64,000 nt of DNA from Pseudisothecium myosuroides (GCA_951799445.1 OX637288.1:7380501-7444500), one strand, 5' to 3'; positions 1-13,026 are shown, counted from the stretch's first letter. Made by a program: numbers and translations. The notes: generated by a model not told the origin, from the letters alone.

Positions 1-452
1 TTGTGATGTTGTAATAAACAATCTCCACCCAATTTTTAATTTTAATTTTCAAAAATATTGAAAACTGAGTTAAATAAAGGACTTCAAAGTATATTCAGTT
101 AGAGTAGAGATTCTATAACTACCTGCAAACAAAAAGTCCTCATAACTTTCATTTTATTAATCAAAATAGAATGATTCAAAGCTTTCCTCGTGTATATAAA
201 TCTAGAAAACCAATTAAAAAGATTTATTTTTGAAAAAAATGGAACTGCCTGCCTGCCGAGCAATGAAATTACATATCATGCAATAACTTTTTAACCATAT
301 AGTCAAAAGTTATGAAAATTGTTGTGCCTTAAAGCTACTCTTTGGGCACATGTTGTGTGAAAATTTTGAGGAAAAAAATAAAAATTCCGTTCAAAGTGAG
401 TTGCCCAAAATTGCTATGTTGCCAAAATACCATTTAGTGCTTTAGGGGTTAA
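1..452. mobile_element. 3' part of a TTAA-type repeat element, left end off-window
   Basis: The segment ends in CTTTAGGGGTTAA (TTAA at 449-452), the same terminus as the repeats at 47800-49702. Its interior shares their layout: an AATAGAATGATTCAAAGC-like stretch, a 'TGCATAACTTTT'-like stretch and a GCCCAAAATTGCT-like stretch near the end. The other terminus would lie before position 1. There is no coding capacity. Confidence 0.6.
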
Positions 453-2412
453 ATAGTCTCTTTGTGTAATTCCTCTAAATTGATGGGGGCTCTAATCTTC
501 AATGTATCTAAGTTTGGTTGGACTCATTAAGTATAATTTTAGTTTCATTTGTATTTAAACAAAATTTAAGTAAAAATATTGATTAATTATATAATAGATG
601 ATTTATGCTATATTTAAGGACTTGTGTTGGTAGTGGCATTTATCATTTAATGAAACTTTTGTATATTTTATTCTTTGTAAGGACCACTATTATATATTAT
701 ACATTCTTAATAATAGCTCATATCCAACTCTACAATTTAGATATTAGTTTAGACCTCAAAATTTTGATCTTTTATATATATTTTGCATAAAAGATTGGTT
801 TCTGGTACTGGCAACCCATCTATTGGCTCAACCCCTCTCTAAACTTGAAAACAATTAATTCTTCCTTGTTCACACGTGTAATCTCATACTTTTTTGGACT
901 GGTTGCTAATAAATTCCACACACATTATTTCTTGTACATTTTACTAGGGGATAAATTCATTGGATATTGGTAGCCTTTCAAGGGACATCTAAATAATAAA
1001 TGCTAAAATGATAAGAAAGATTAAATTTCCATCATACCACTTGTTGAAAGGTTAAAAAATTAATTTTCTTAAACTGAAATCTCACTAAAAATTTGATAGT
1101 AGAAATAATTTTAAAAAAAATCTTCATTGTTTTTTGTGAATCTAAAAATAACCTTTTTAGATTGGAATTAAAAAAAAATTGAAGATCAATTACAAAAATT
1201 TCAGTGATTTTGTTGAATAGATTCATGTTTTAGTTTGCTTAAATCTTAAAATCAATAACCTATGAAGATTCAATTTAATTAAAAAAATCTGAATATTGGC
1301 ATCTTTCAAAACTTGTCAAAAGCAAAATTTCAATAATGACCATATATTGAAGCTATTTAATCAATTATAAAATTACCAATTTACTATTATTTTTATACAC
1401 ATTTTGGGCCATTACAAAGACAAATTATATAAAAAAAGTTTTACTTGAATGCGTTACTTAACTATTTTTTTAATAAGACATGAAGATTTTAGTAGACTTT
1501 TTCATTTGTATGCCTTTTGAATTATTCATAATCAACTACTTAAAAAACTATTAGAAAGTTATAATGGACTTAGTGGTGAAAAATTTAAACTGAAAGGATA
1601 ATTAATATTCAATTTTATAAACATTACTTTGATTTGTGCCAAACACTAGCTTAGAATTTGTTGACAATGAGGCCTAGAGCCTAGAAACTTAGACATATAT
1701 GGAAGTAATTCAAAATGGAATAAAAGTGATGATTTACTCACACTTTTAATCAAAATTGAAATAGAAGCAGTGTATTTTAATTTAATATTTCTAATGAAAA
1801 CAAAATTAAAATATTATTTTATTGTTACTTTAATAAAATAAAATTTATTTAAAATAGAGCATACAATAAGTTAAGTGGAACTGCCTAGTGATTACAAATA
1901 TCACAAAAAGATCCACTTGGATGAGTTTATAATAGATTAGAGTAATTTGTACCAAATAATAATTTGGAAGTAGTTGCAAGCGCATCTTGTACATAAAATC
2001 ATATACAATAGTGATAGATATATAGATGTATTAGCATTAAATATAGTAATGAATTTCATTTATTTTTAGAAAGTAAAAACAACCTATAATAGATTTAATA
2101 TTTTTTGTAGAACTGACATAGTAATTATAAACATCTCACCGAAACATCCAATTGGAATATATTGTAAATTTAGGATATTTTTATTTTTATTTTTTTAGTA
2201 ATCTCTTTTTTCATTTGATCTCAAAATGTAAAATATAAAAAGTCTACTATATATAACACTTGAAATGAACTTCTTGTATAAATATTTTATTTTGTAATGA
2301 AATTGTTGTTGCTTATATAGTTTATAATTATCATATATATGTTTATATAACCTTATATTAATCATATTTAAGGAGCTACATTTTATACTATTCATATTAA
2401 CACATATAAACC
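453..2412. other. AT-rich intergenic DNA
   Basis: No gene is recognisable. Short ORFs here are low-complexity and look like chance. A weak degenerate direct repeat about 235 bp apart (around 1876-1935 and 2110-2165) shares an 'AACTG...ATTAYAAAYATC...TCCAMTTGGA' pattern. A TATA-like stretch at about 2332-2352 lies 60-80 bp before the TPR gene start and could be its promoter. Confidence 0.4.
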
Positions 2413-3117
2413 ATGACAATAATGTTGAATGATCTTGAAACCCCTTTACTGGGGTCAAATTTTACAAGTGATGACCTTTTACATTATACAACACCTTCAA
2501 AAATTAGAAGGATTTGTATAGCCACCAAGTTCATTACTTATTTAATAACAACAAATTTTAAAAGGCTAGATCCTAAGCCTTCAACAAATAACTTAAAAAG
2601 TGCATTAGAAAATGCAGATAAAGCCTATAAATATGGAATAGATTATCATTTGGAGCATAAAAAGTTTTTTTTTGAAATTTTTAGTATAAGAGGTGACATT
2701 AAAAGATTGATGGGAGATTTTGTAGGAGGCTTAGCGGATTTGAATAAAGCACATGAACTTGAACCCACTAAGAAGGGAATTTTGCAAGCAAAAGGACTTG
2801 TAAAAATAGTGATGGCAGATTATATTGGAGCTTTGATAGATTTGGACAAAGCAAACGATTATGCACCTAATGACAGCATTACTTTGAAAATAAGAGGGGA
2901 TATCAAAAGAAGGATGAATGATTATGTTGGAGCTTTGGTGGATTTGGATAAAGCAAATGAACTTGCACCCAATGACAATTTTACTTTGCAAATAAGAAGA
3001 AGCGTAAAAGCAAAACTAAATGATGATATGGGAGCATCAGCAGATTTGAACCAAGTAAAAAAACTTAAATGCAATATTGATATTTTCAACTTGAAGTTTC
3101 GCCTCCATGAAAGATGA
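2413..3117 (+). CDS. Tetratricopeptide (TPR) repeat protein, intronless
   Basis: This is a 234-aa single-exon ORF. Residues about 91-219 hold four consecutive 34-residue TPR-like units, with GD/V-KR..D..GAL.DL.KA..L.P repeating exactly every 34 residues (cores at about 94-118, 128-152, 162-186 and 196-219). The last unit is degraded. The N-terminal 90 residues are not recognised; residues 36-47 are hydrophobic but too short for a clear membrane span. TPR units form helical hairpins that bind protein partners, and no catalytic domain is visible. The 'GDxKRxxxDYxGALxDLDKANELxPN' style is typical of expanded lineage-specific TPR families in plants. The gene is as AT-rich as its surroundings, unlike the other genes here, and its nearest neighbours are repeats. 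It may be a member, or a decaying member, of a multigene family. A function cannot be assigned. Confidence 0.72.
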   Translation: MTIMLNDLETPLLGSNFTSDDLLHYTTPSKIRRICIATKFITYLITTNFKRLDPKPSTNNLKSALENADKAYKYGIDYHLEHKKFFFEIFSIRGDIKRLMGDFVGGLADLNKAHELEPTKKGILQAKGLVKIVMADYIGALIDLDKANDYAPNDSITLKIRGDIKRRMNDYVGALVDLDKANELAPNDNFTLQIRRSVKAKLNDDMGASADLNQVKKLKCNIDIFNLKFRLHER

Positions 3118-5945
3118 ACTTTTTTCTTGAGTTTTTAATGGATAGAAGCGACCAAATAGCCAGATAATAGTGTTGTTGTTGCATTTGAAAATAATGAATT
3201 TGATATTCTCTCTACATTGTTCCTTTGAACATGTTTTGTACACAAGAATGTTTTAATGCATATATATGGCCTACTTTCAAGCAATTCAAAGTGTGATTCT
3301 TATGTAAATATGCAATGCAAGGTCATTGCTTAATTCTTTTGTATTTGTATTTTGAGTGTTTTTCCTATCAATGGGGCCTTCATGGAAAGTAGGAACATCA
3401 ATTAGTGGTTTGATCACCAATATATGTTTCAAGATTGGGTCTTTGAACAAGAACCAAAAGCAAAGGCTTTGCAATTGACATTGTAGTGGTATTCATCCTT
3501 CAATTATAATTTTGTATGTCATTGAATCTTGTCTTATACAGATTTTTTTTATATGTGTTGGCCATTATTATTGAAAGTGTAACCTCCTTCTATTACACTC
3601 AAGTTTTTTGTTGATTTTGATACTGTAAGAATAAACTAGGCTTTTCAATCATTAACAAATTTTACACATATTTGCAATTCAGAAGCTTGTGAGCACTAGT
3701 CCATGAGCCCAAAATAATGTGGCCATGAATAGCTTTGAAAGGCAATATGCGATGTCCTGAATTTTGATAGTGTGCAATATCCACTACACTCGCCACTACA
3801 GCCTACAAAATTATGTATTAGTTCTATGAGCACATTGATTCCTTTATCGATTTTTGGTGCTCTTGTAGTGTTTTAGATGATTCAATATACAGGTGGAGGT
3901 GCTCAAATTTCCTATAATTTCGTAACAATCTAATTATGATCTATAAACAAATTAAATGAATATGATATTTTTATATTATATACAATAGATCTTCCATAAT
4001 TAAAAAACAATCTTCTATAAAAAGCCGAGCCGGGATCGGTCTGGCACATTACATTAGAAAGGTTATCATATATTACATTAAGGGAGGGTCATTTTTATAA
4101 AGTTTAATTACAAAGTATTTACACATTAAAAAATTGGTGAACACATTTGTAAATATAATAAAATTCTAATAAACAACACTCTCAAATGTGTATATTCAAA
4201 TTGAAAATTGAAAACCAATGGAATTTATAAAAATCTAATAATTATTTGATATTTTTAACAAACTTACAACCATAACCTTTTTCAAACGCTATTTTTAAAT
4301 TTTAAAAAAAAAAATTGCTTTCAAAAAAAATTAGTTTTTGGAAAATTTGATGACTAATAGATTTTTTCAAAAAATCATTTTGAATTTTTGAAATTCATAA
4401 AATGGGTTAACAGTTGATAACAATCTAGTAGGTTATTATAGCATTGGGCAATTACAAGCAATACCTATATTGTTTCCATGCGTCCATGCCCAAACTAGTA
4501 TGTCCCACCCATTCCAAATTCCAACCTACAAAAACTTCTTCTATGGGAAATTAGTACTGTTGCATCCACTCATGTCTCTACATCCATATGAGTATTTTAT
4601 CTCCACCCTTTAGATAGAACAAGGACAACTGGATTTTTTGTATTTTTGCTATAGAATTCTTAAATGGATGTATTGGTGTCGTCCAATTATCAATGAACAA
4701 TCTTGTTTTGTGCTAAATCCTAATAGATCTAACTGTAAACTTGAAACAATGCAATCTCCAAAAGTTAGAAGTTTCAATTGGTTTTAGCCAATGTGGGTCA
4801 AAACTCTAGACCTTCAAATAAGAAATAAAATTTGGATCCTATTGTAAGTAGCTAAAATTGTAGACGGCAAGTCTTGCCTTTTGTGAAATGATAATTAAAG
4901 CACTCCCTAATCAAACTTTCCTACTAAAAATTATTTGCAGGTGAAGTTCTTTTTTCTAAATTGATGAGCTAGATAGGAAATTTTCATAGGAGGAGCTCTT
5001 TGATGATTTTAGCATCATTTACCTATAGTATTGAAAGAAAGAGGGGGCCAAAAAATGCTTTGCTCAGCACTTATTGGTGCTAAATTTTTTTTACTCTCAT
5101 GCAAAAAGTTTGAATGCAGGAAAAACTTTGCATGAAAGAGGGAAGTTTTATATTGCACTTGAGATGCTTTTATCATCTAATCAAGACAATCAATAGGACT
5201 TGTATAAGGTGACAATGAAAGCCAATGGTAAGGTTAATTGCATGTGTCCCGCCCTTCAACATTATTTTGATCATCAAACTGTAGCGCAGACTCTTACATT
5301 CAAGGCACTTGCGTAAGCTAATTTTGGAATATTTCAAAGTTGCTGAGATATGTTGTTGTTTAGTGTTGGGTTTAGTTGAAAATGGAAATTGCTTCTCCAT
5401 ACCGAAGTTCCTCAGCTATTGCCATAGAAATAGATTTGACATTGGTTCTTTGTTGTGCACATGTTTAGCTAGAAGTACTTTTTCGTTGAGAATTTTTCTT
5501 ACAAGGAAGCTATTGATTCTTGAAAAAGTGCTGTCAAGGTTGGCCAATAAGGAGATGTGCAAAATAGGAAAAATGGATTAGTATCCTCACCATTGAAATT
5601 CCTTTCCTCAATTTTCTTGACATTAAACAAGCTTTGTGGCTCAAGTTCACCTTGACTTCAAAGTTGTGCAGTAGATTATGCTTCTTCAAATACTATTGCC
5701 GATTGGAGTTTGGGCATCATCAACCTCTAGAGCCTTCTACGACTTGTTATTGTTACTATTTTTTTTGTCCCTTCTAACTGTGGCTTGTTTGTGTTGTGTT
5801 GTGCAAAACACTAACATTGCAATTGGGCACTCTTGCTAATAGCAAGTAGGGTTCATTTTCCTTGTTAGTAACATACGTTCTGCTAAAAAAAGCACATCAT
5901 TTAACAAAATAGTAGAAAGAACTCTCCATTTTATAGGATTACAAA
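3118..5945. other. AT-rich intergenic DNA
   Basis: No gene is recognised. An ORF at 5309-5581 (+) and its shadow at 5173-5400 (-) match no family I know and have no splice context. The region 4260-4400 is homopolymer-rich, with small A/T palindromes. Confidence 0.4.
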
Positions 5946-6225
5946 ACATTAGAAAAAATTTCAGCCCTCAAGAAGGCCGCGAGTCTTGCACCCCCCAGTG
6001 CATTTAAGGGAAAAAAGAAAAAAGATTTTTTTTTTTTTTAAATTCGAAAAATAACGTGGCACTACTGGTGCCACGTCAGATTGAAAAAAGTTTCAATTTC
6101 TTTTCAAAAAAATAAAAAAAATAAAAAAAATAAAATTTTCAATTTTTTTTTCTGTAATTGCACCCTGGAGGTCCCGAAAATCAAAAACTAACGGCCTTCT
6201 TGAGGGCCGAAATTTTTTCTAATGT
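5946..6225. mobile_element. MITE of the CGTGGCAC-core family, copy 1
   Basis: This is a 280-bp non-coding element. Its ends are inverted repeats of about 34 bp with one mismatch: the left end starts ACATTAGAAAAAATTTC, and the right end is its reverse complement, finishing TTTTTTCTAATGT. The centre holds a perfect 9-bp-arm hairpin (6054-6076, ACGTGGCAC/GTGCCACGT) followed by CAGATT. Poly-T and poly-A tracts lie on each side. Two relatives are at 9159-9436 and about 55471-55656. No target-site duplication could be fixed, so the superfamily is open. Confidence 0.75.
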
Positions 6226-7153
6226 GAACACTTCTCTAGTCTTTACAACATTCAAAATAAAAAATTGCTAGTATTTGACATATTCTTATATTACTTAGCA
6301 ATTGAAGTAATTAGAAAAGAAGAAAAGCAGCTGTGACTAAAGCACTAAATTTTTTTAAGTATTGCAACTTTTATTCTATTGAATTTTTTTTCAAAATTCC
6401 ACATTTTAAATAAGAAATCTCTACTTGTTTTTGCTAATGCACTTCTTTGTTGCAAAAATAGTTCCTTTTACACATAGGTATAGCATCTTTGTGAATTATC
6501 CTAAAAGCAGATTGAATCATTGATGCAGATTATCGTATTCCAAGCGAGTGAACGGTGATGGGATGCACCAACTCAGCAAAAGAGGTATAAAAATGCGAGT
6601 TTCAAGAGCAACCGCATTCATTATTCCAGGATGACAATGCTGAAAATAAAAAGATAATTAGTAGAGTCTAATCTATATAGGTAGTGTACCAATTAGTCTA
6701 CAAATCATGTGGCCAAAACTGTAATGAAATCAATCAAACCTTGTACTACATTTCCACTTTAAGGTAGACAAGCTTATTATCACCCTAATTTGCAATCTAA
6801 CTACAATAGAACCTTTTTAAGTCAATACTCTGTGAGCCAATAAACCTCTCTAAAATAATAGGGTTGGACGGTTCTAGCTTGGAGAATATAATAAGTGGTA
6901 GTATTAAATGAGAGCCATCCAAGGAAATTGTGATGGACCTAGATCTTGTCATTGGATATTGAACAAGATTCTTGGTCAAGACGCGCGAGGTTCTTTTCAT
7001 GAAGATGTGGCACCTATACCGCTGAGACAGCTTTGTGTATGCCCTCTTTTTCACCTCCTCCATTGTTGTATTTGAACAAACTACAAATTGTTGAAAGCAT
7101 TTTTCATCATTTCAAGAAAACTTTTGTGACAAGTTTTGAAACAAATTTTGAAA
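6226..7153. other. AT-rich intergenic DNA beside transposon remains
   Basis: An 88-codon minus-strand ORF (6797-7063) has no recognised homology. Because it lies downstream of the decayed transposase it may be transposon debris, but this cannot be shown. Confidence 0.35.
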
Positions 7154-7427
7154 GTTAAGGAGTGATGATTCATGCAGTTTGTGTTGAAATTTCAAGAAAA
7201 TTTTCTATCCAAATTGAATTGTGTGTAATTGAGTTATCATGTTTGATTTTATGATCACATACAATTTAGTTTCAATTTCAAGTGAGTTGCCAAAATTTGT
7301 GAAGAATTATCAATTTTGAAACAAATATTATATAATGTAACAATAAAATCAAGTAGCACTGTTTTTTATTCTATTGCTTCAATGCAAGAACAATATTGAG
7401 AAATTGCATGAATCATCACTCCTTAAC
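7154..7427. mobile_element. MITE-like element with perfect 23-bp terminal inverted repeats
   Basis: The left end (7154-7176) begins GTTAAGGAGTGATGATTC. The right end (7405-7427) is its exact 23-bp reverse complement. The 274-bp interior is AT-rich and non-coding. The element abuts, or slightly overlaps, the C-terminal end of the pogo-type transposase relic. It could be a separate insertion there or part of that transposon's terminus. Perfect arms suggest recent movement or gene conversion. Confidence 0.65.
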
Positions 7428-9900
7428 TCTTCTTAACTCTTCTGTCAATTCCAAAGAACTCATATCCAACCAAATATTGTAACCAAGGGCAGGAGGAAGT
7501 TGTGAAGTCAAATTTTTATTCAAAATTGAGTTGAAGTTTTTACTCATTTGTAGTGTCGAGCTGAGAAGGTTGGAGATGCTAGGCAACAATTTTTTCTTCA
7601 ATTGGAACAAAGGCAACGTCGTCCTCACCTGGATAGTCCAGAAAGTTGCCAATGTACATCTGGTTGGTGTAATATAACTGCCATATCTGCAACTCTAGGT
7701 CTTGAATGACCTTGTAGTCAACCACGTTGTCCTTGTGAATGCTATTAGCTCCCTGCACCAATGTTTTGATGCCGCAATGAATAAAGCAATTTTGGATTAT
7801 TCGAGGTTTGACATCCATATTACATGCAACAACTGCAATTTGGATGGCCTGCAAAACATCAATTTTCTTAGGGTTCTACACCTTGTCTTCCATACGCTGT
7901 AGGAGCGGAGCAGTCGGTTGAATTGTCTACGATAGTAGGCCTTCAGGTTCTAGATAATTCCATGGCTAGATCTTGAATGTCGTATTAGAAAGGAAGTATA
8001 ACACAACGGTATTATGTAGAGTGACAAAATTGAAATTTGAAGGAAGAGGAATGTGGGCATTGCAATTGTCAAGAATCAAAAGCACTTTCCGCCCTATAAC
8101 ATGCACATGAAACCCTTTCAACCACTCAACAAAAATGGTTTGCTTCATCCATTCTTTTTTGTTGTTTTGATATTTACAAACAAGGTTTATGCAATTGACA
8201 TTTTTGAAGCAACAAGGGTTCTCGTACTTACCAATAACTAAAAGTAGGAGCTTATTGGAGCCATCACCATTGACACACACATCTAAAGTAATGCGCTCCT
8301 TGTTTTGCTTCTTCCCTTCCAACTACTTTGTGGCTAAGGAATAGTTAGCCTATTTGTAGAAAAACTTTAATATGTCAAGATGCAGGTGTCACTGATAGCA
8401 AGGCAGGACCTATATTAAATAATCTACCTATGTATTCATTAGAAATGAATCATGTCCTATATAGACACAATTTGTGCTCACCAATATTGAACTTACAAAG
8501 GTTGCATATGATTGTTTAATTTACAAGATATTTACATGAAATTTGTAATGTGCTTTCATTTGAACTAGCAAATCCTAGACAAGCCTCAAAGTAGCAAATG
8601 CCAGGTAGTTCAAACTGTGAAATTCTACTCCAAATATTATGACAAAAAGAATAAGATATTTTAATGCTAGCCCAGCGATCACAAGTTTTATATTTAGAGC
8701 AGTGACTATATAGGTTCATGTTGCTATAGGTTGTCTAGAAACATTCTATGTGCTATTTGAAATAAATAAATTTGACAAATGAATGCAAAGATCTTTATTG
8801 ATTCTCGTGATGTAAATTTGGACAATATTTGACAATATTTGGTCAATTTTTGACAATATTATCGATGTCATTGGTTGTTTTGTAACCATAAATCCTTGGT
8901 CTTGTTTAGGCTTAGAGGGTTGGAAGCTTCACATTCAGGGATTCTAGAGGAGATTCACATGATTTTTGGCTTCATTACTAGTCTCGGTTAAGAAATTAGT
9001 TCTTATTGAAGTTGTTTGGAACAGGAGCTTTATCCTGAAGTACCGAAGCTAAAACTCTTCTATGTTCACGCCTACATCGTAGGTAGCATTTCAAAGTATT
9101 ATTTGGACCATGCAGCTTTTGCAAGACTATGACATGCCAATGTATAGATGATAACAAAACATTAGGATAAATTCAGCCTCCTAAGAGGCTGCGAGTTTTC
9201 ATGGCTGCAGTGCAATTATAGATTTTAAAAAAAAATCTAATGTGGCACTACTAGTGCCACGTCAGATTCCATTATTTTTTTTATTAATATTAATATTTTT
9301 ATTAATATTTTTTTTCAAAAAAATATTTTATTTCATTTTATTTTATTTTATTAAAAAAAAATTCTATAATTGCATAGAAGGAATGCTGAAAATGAAAATC
9401 TCGCAGCTTCTTTGATGGCTGAAATTTTTTCTAATGAGTATAGTACTTGCATTTAAAAAATAGCCTAGCCTTGTCCATATTGTAGATGTCCTTCCAATCA
9501 AACTGTCAAATCTATTGAAGGCTTGTAATTGCATGGTTGATGACAGCCTCATCAACCAAGCCAAATTCACCAAAATGACAGAAGGATTTGATGTTGTAAA
9601 GACTCTTGAACTTCCGCAACCAATCGTTAGAGAAATGGAAGGAGGGATGACTAGGATGCACCCGCTCAAGAAAAAAGGCTCCTTTTTCTTTTAGCAGATC
9701 ACTAATTATGTTGAGCTTGTTTTGATGGGTAGAAAACCATTGAATGAGAGCATACTCCATGTCTAGGTACTTGATCGTCTTCTGCAGTTTTGCTCCAAGA
9801 TTTTGTCATTACATCTATTGAGGAGTTCATTTGTGTGTTGGAGAGTGATGGAGATGGTAGACTGGATGACTTTAGTTTTATGAGAATCTTCTAGCCATCT
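7416..9900 (-). pseudogene. Decayed pogo/Tigger-type (CENP-B-like) DDE transposase
   Basis: Read on the minus strand, the family domains appear in order but in broken frames. At about 9780-9870 there is a helix-turn-helix remnant (..STISITLQHTNELLN..). At 9512-9760 there is the CENP-B/Tc5-type DNA-binding half (..YALIQWF...; FSNDWLRKFK..). At about 9440-9490 there is the first catalytic Asp context (YNMDKARLFF, where the family has YNxDETGLFF). At 7966-8325 there is the DDE core (ERITLDVCVNGDGS..., LLLVIGK, then VLLILDNCNAH with the second Asp). At 7579-7866 there is the C-terminal part (VKPRIIQNCFIHCGI). Frameshifts and TAG stops that look like CAG>TAG changes (near 8330-8345) break it. A MITE (9159-9436) and further unmatched sequence separate the N-terminal and catalytic parts. 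Family members cut and paste DNA at TA sites. This copy cannot encode an active enzyme. Confidence 0.8.
9159..9436. mobile_element. MITE of the CGTGGCAC-core family, copy 2, inside the transposase relic
   Basis: It has the same architecture as the element at 5946: ACATTAG...TTCAGCC at the left, and at the right the reverse complement of CATTAGAAAAAATTTCAGCC. The core hairpin is TGGCACTA-C-TAGTGCCA followed by CGTCAGATT (9241-9270). It lies between transposase fragments ending at about 9440 and resuming near 8350, so it inserted into, or beside, the pogo-type element. Confidence 0.7.
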
Positions 9901-12608
9901 GATTGTTCTGGGACAACTCCGAATGGTCCCGCTTATGCTCGCAAAGTGCTATATGTAGCTTCAATGTCACCTCTACACCTTGTTTGGGCATTGTTCATGA
10001 TATTGCAGCAAAGAGGTGGTATTTTAAGATTGAAGTTGTCGTCTAAGCTATGTGTGGACATGAAAGAAGGTGTTGTTTCCATCTTCACATTATTGTGTCT
10101 GTATGTGTACTCAACAGGAAAGGTGTTGTTCCAATACAATATTATTCTTGCCACATGTGTTTTGAGGTTGACAAATGTCCTCTGACAATTTGCTTCTAGA
10201 ATCCAATGCGCATCCTAGACGGCGTCATTTATGCAAAGACTATGAATTGTAGACCTTCTCTAAATCAATCAACCTCTCTATTGTAATATTGGCAGGCGGT
10301 CTTGGCCTTGTTACTTTAGAAAGGTTCTACAGTATCTTAGGGCCAACTCAAAGAGGGACATATATTTTTCAGAGGGGTGCTCTTGTTTTCATGAGTCAAA
10401 TCTAGGTGGAATTATAATTTTTTGATCGAAATAAAAAATTTTGTGAATTTTTGAAGTAGTCTGCCGTGAAATTACAAAACTGCCCATAGATTGGAGTCAT
10501 AAACGTCCCATAAACAACCCATAACCGCCTTTCCTTGTATCTAATGGCACTTAGTACTCACCAATAAAGGATTGACACGTTACCCCTTGTAGCCATTAAT
10601 GCATTGATTTTGTAAAAAAAAATGAACAGATTTGGATGTTTTTTCAATTGGAATTGGGGCCAAAAGTAGCGGGGATGGAATTGGACAGTGAATAGAATTG
10701 GAGTGGTCTACCTTATTCCTACTGATATGTTTACACATTTGTGCTTGTCTCCTTCATATTCATGCTGACTAATAACACTAGTATTAGTTTTTCCAAAAAT
10801 ATTAGTCAGAAGTATTAATATCTAAAAAATAATGTATGCATAAAATAGGGAGATATGGTTAGAAATTTGTTGTATGTAGTGACTTTAGTAGGGCATTGAC
10901 AATAGAGAGAAATTCCAAATCCAATGTTGATGCACTTGTTGACGTTTTGTACACATTGACATGCAAGTAAAGAATATTATTGCAACAATAACTTTGTACC
11001 ACCCATCTTGTAAAATTTCTAGAAAATGTTTATACAAATGAAGGTTAGATAATAGTCTAAATTTATTTCATATTGGTAGAAAGGATTTAGTTCATACACA
11101 TGTGTCATGATTGTAGGTGCAAATTGTGAGCTTTGCTATGTGCAAGGCACCATAATATTCTTCAATTGTGCATCATTCATTCCCTTTGATATGACATTCA
11201 TTCTCCAAGAAAGTACAAAGATTGGCCTATGGACGTGGATAACAATTGTATTGGTTTATATTACAATTTTTCCACATAACAAATTGTATCAATTTATATT
11301 GTATAGTCTTGCAGTTTTTCAAGAATAGCAATAGGAAGTCACATAATGAACTATGAAATACACACACACACACACATATATATATCTTTTTTTTTTAAAA
11401 TCAAACAATTAGCATCATGATTTTAAGTAAATATTTGTAGTTTGCACAAAATCCTAATATAGTCATTTTGCACGTGCTTTTGATAACACTAAGTTTTTCA
11501 AGGACCCCATTGGTCTTCCAAACCCTTTAGAAATTAAGGTACATGCACCCATAACCATCATTATTCCAAAAATAGCATCTACATTTGTACCAAAAAGTGA
11601 CACTAAAAGCTAAAAATTGATGACACAATATGCACAATTAATCCTTAAACAACATTCTTTTGCCTGGCATGCAATCTAAGGGAGAATAAAAATCTCTTTG
11701 AAGCAAGGCATGGATTTTATTGCTTGCCCAAAATTTGTTTTGTTAGTATATGCAAAAGTAAATAGTGAGTAGCCCTTGATTTTGCAACCTAAATGTAGTG
11801 TTTGGCAAGTCATATTCACTATAGAGTGAATTCAATAGATTGAAACATTCCAAAAATTAGAATGTAAAAAATATTGTTTATTGGAATGCTTCTTCAATTA
11901 TACAAAACCCCAAAGGCTTGGCCTATCGTTTTAAGGACTAACATGAGAGCGGAAGAGAGCCTAGTATTGATTATTATTGAACTTACATGTTATGTTTTGA
12001 AATTTCATAGCTTATTTAAACATTGTCCAAACAATAATGCAAGCTAAGTTGTCTCAAAATCGGCTTTCCAATGAGATTCAATAAAAAGATTTTACATTTA
12101 ATAATATCAAATATGTTCATTTTTTGTTGTGTTAAATTCTATTTTTCTTCTTGGAATTATGACATGCATTGTGAAGAGCAGTTAATTCCAGACAATCATC
12201 CATTTTGGGAAAAACCATCCATTGTTTGTGTGCTTTCATTAACCAAATTTAGTAAACTTCATCCCAAAATTGGCTAATTATATTTTTCTTTAAGATGTTT
12301 TTGGCAATTTTATCTACATTTCTTTCTAAATTTTTCAATGTATTGGTAACCATTACCAAATCAAGTATGATAGTAGCAAAATTTGCCAAAATTTAGAGGC
12401 TAAGTTGCTATTAGTTTCTACTATAGATGCAATTACCACTTCATCTCAAAAAAAACTTGTCATTGTCAAAAGAAATTCTAAATGATTTTGGTGTATGAAC
12501 TTCAATACCACATTAGAATATGCTGCATATGCCGCATATCTAGTGTGGCAACGGATAAGTGGTTCAGGAAGTGAAAATGGAAAATATAGAAGTTAGCGAG
12601 TTTATTAA
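9901..12608. other. AT-rich intergenic DNA
   Basis: No gene is recognised. Short ORFs (such as 9946-10185, 11107-11328 and 12071-12277) are low-complexity and unsupported. A (CA)n-(TA)n microsatellite lies at about 11358-11384. Confidence 0.4.
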
Positions 12609-13007
12609 GAGCATGGCCACCGTAGGGTGGCCAAATCCCCACGGTAGGTTGGCAGAGCAAGGCCTGGGGTGGAGAGAGGGCCCGATCAGGTGGTGACCCT
12701 CCATTGTGGGCCAGTCAGTTGGGGCCACCACCCAGCCAATTCTCAATTGACTACGCCCTTGAACAACAATCCCACCTTGCCCCGCCATTATGAGAAACGA
12801 CAGTTGATTGAAAAACAAGGATGAAATTAGTCAACCCTAGGCTCGCTCAAAACTTCCCTATCTACGAGAATCTGGGATATTCCGCTCAAAATTTGGTGAG
12901 CCCGTTGCTTGAAAAAGTGTGCCCGTGTCATAGTGGGTACTGTTATAGCTGCTGGCCCCTACCAAATTGGCCCTGGCCAGGTTGGGCGAGTGGGGGTGGG
13001 CATGCTC
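12609..13007. mobile_element. PIF/Harbinger (Tourist)-like MITE with TAA target duplication
   Basis: A 399-bp GC-richer block stands out from AT-rich flanks. Its ends are inverted repeats, GAGCATGGCCACC at the left and GGTGGGCATGCTC at the right, with one mismatch. They are flanked directly by TAA on both sides (12606-12608 and 13008-13010). A 3-bp TWA/TAA duplication with GAGCAT-type ends is characteristic of PIF/Harbinger MITEs. ORFs inside it are not family-like. Confidence 0.72.
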
Positions 13008-13026
13008 TAAGTCTATAGTGACTCCC

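Noticed and set aside
5173..5581. Overlapping ORFs on both strands (90 and 75 codons)
   Set aside because: They match no known family, have no splice or repeat context, and lie in AT-rich DNA where such lengths arise by chance.
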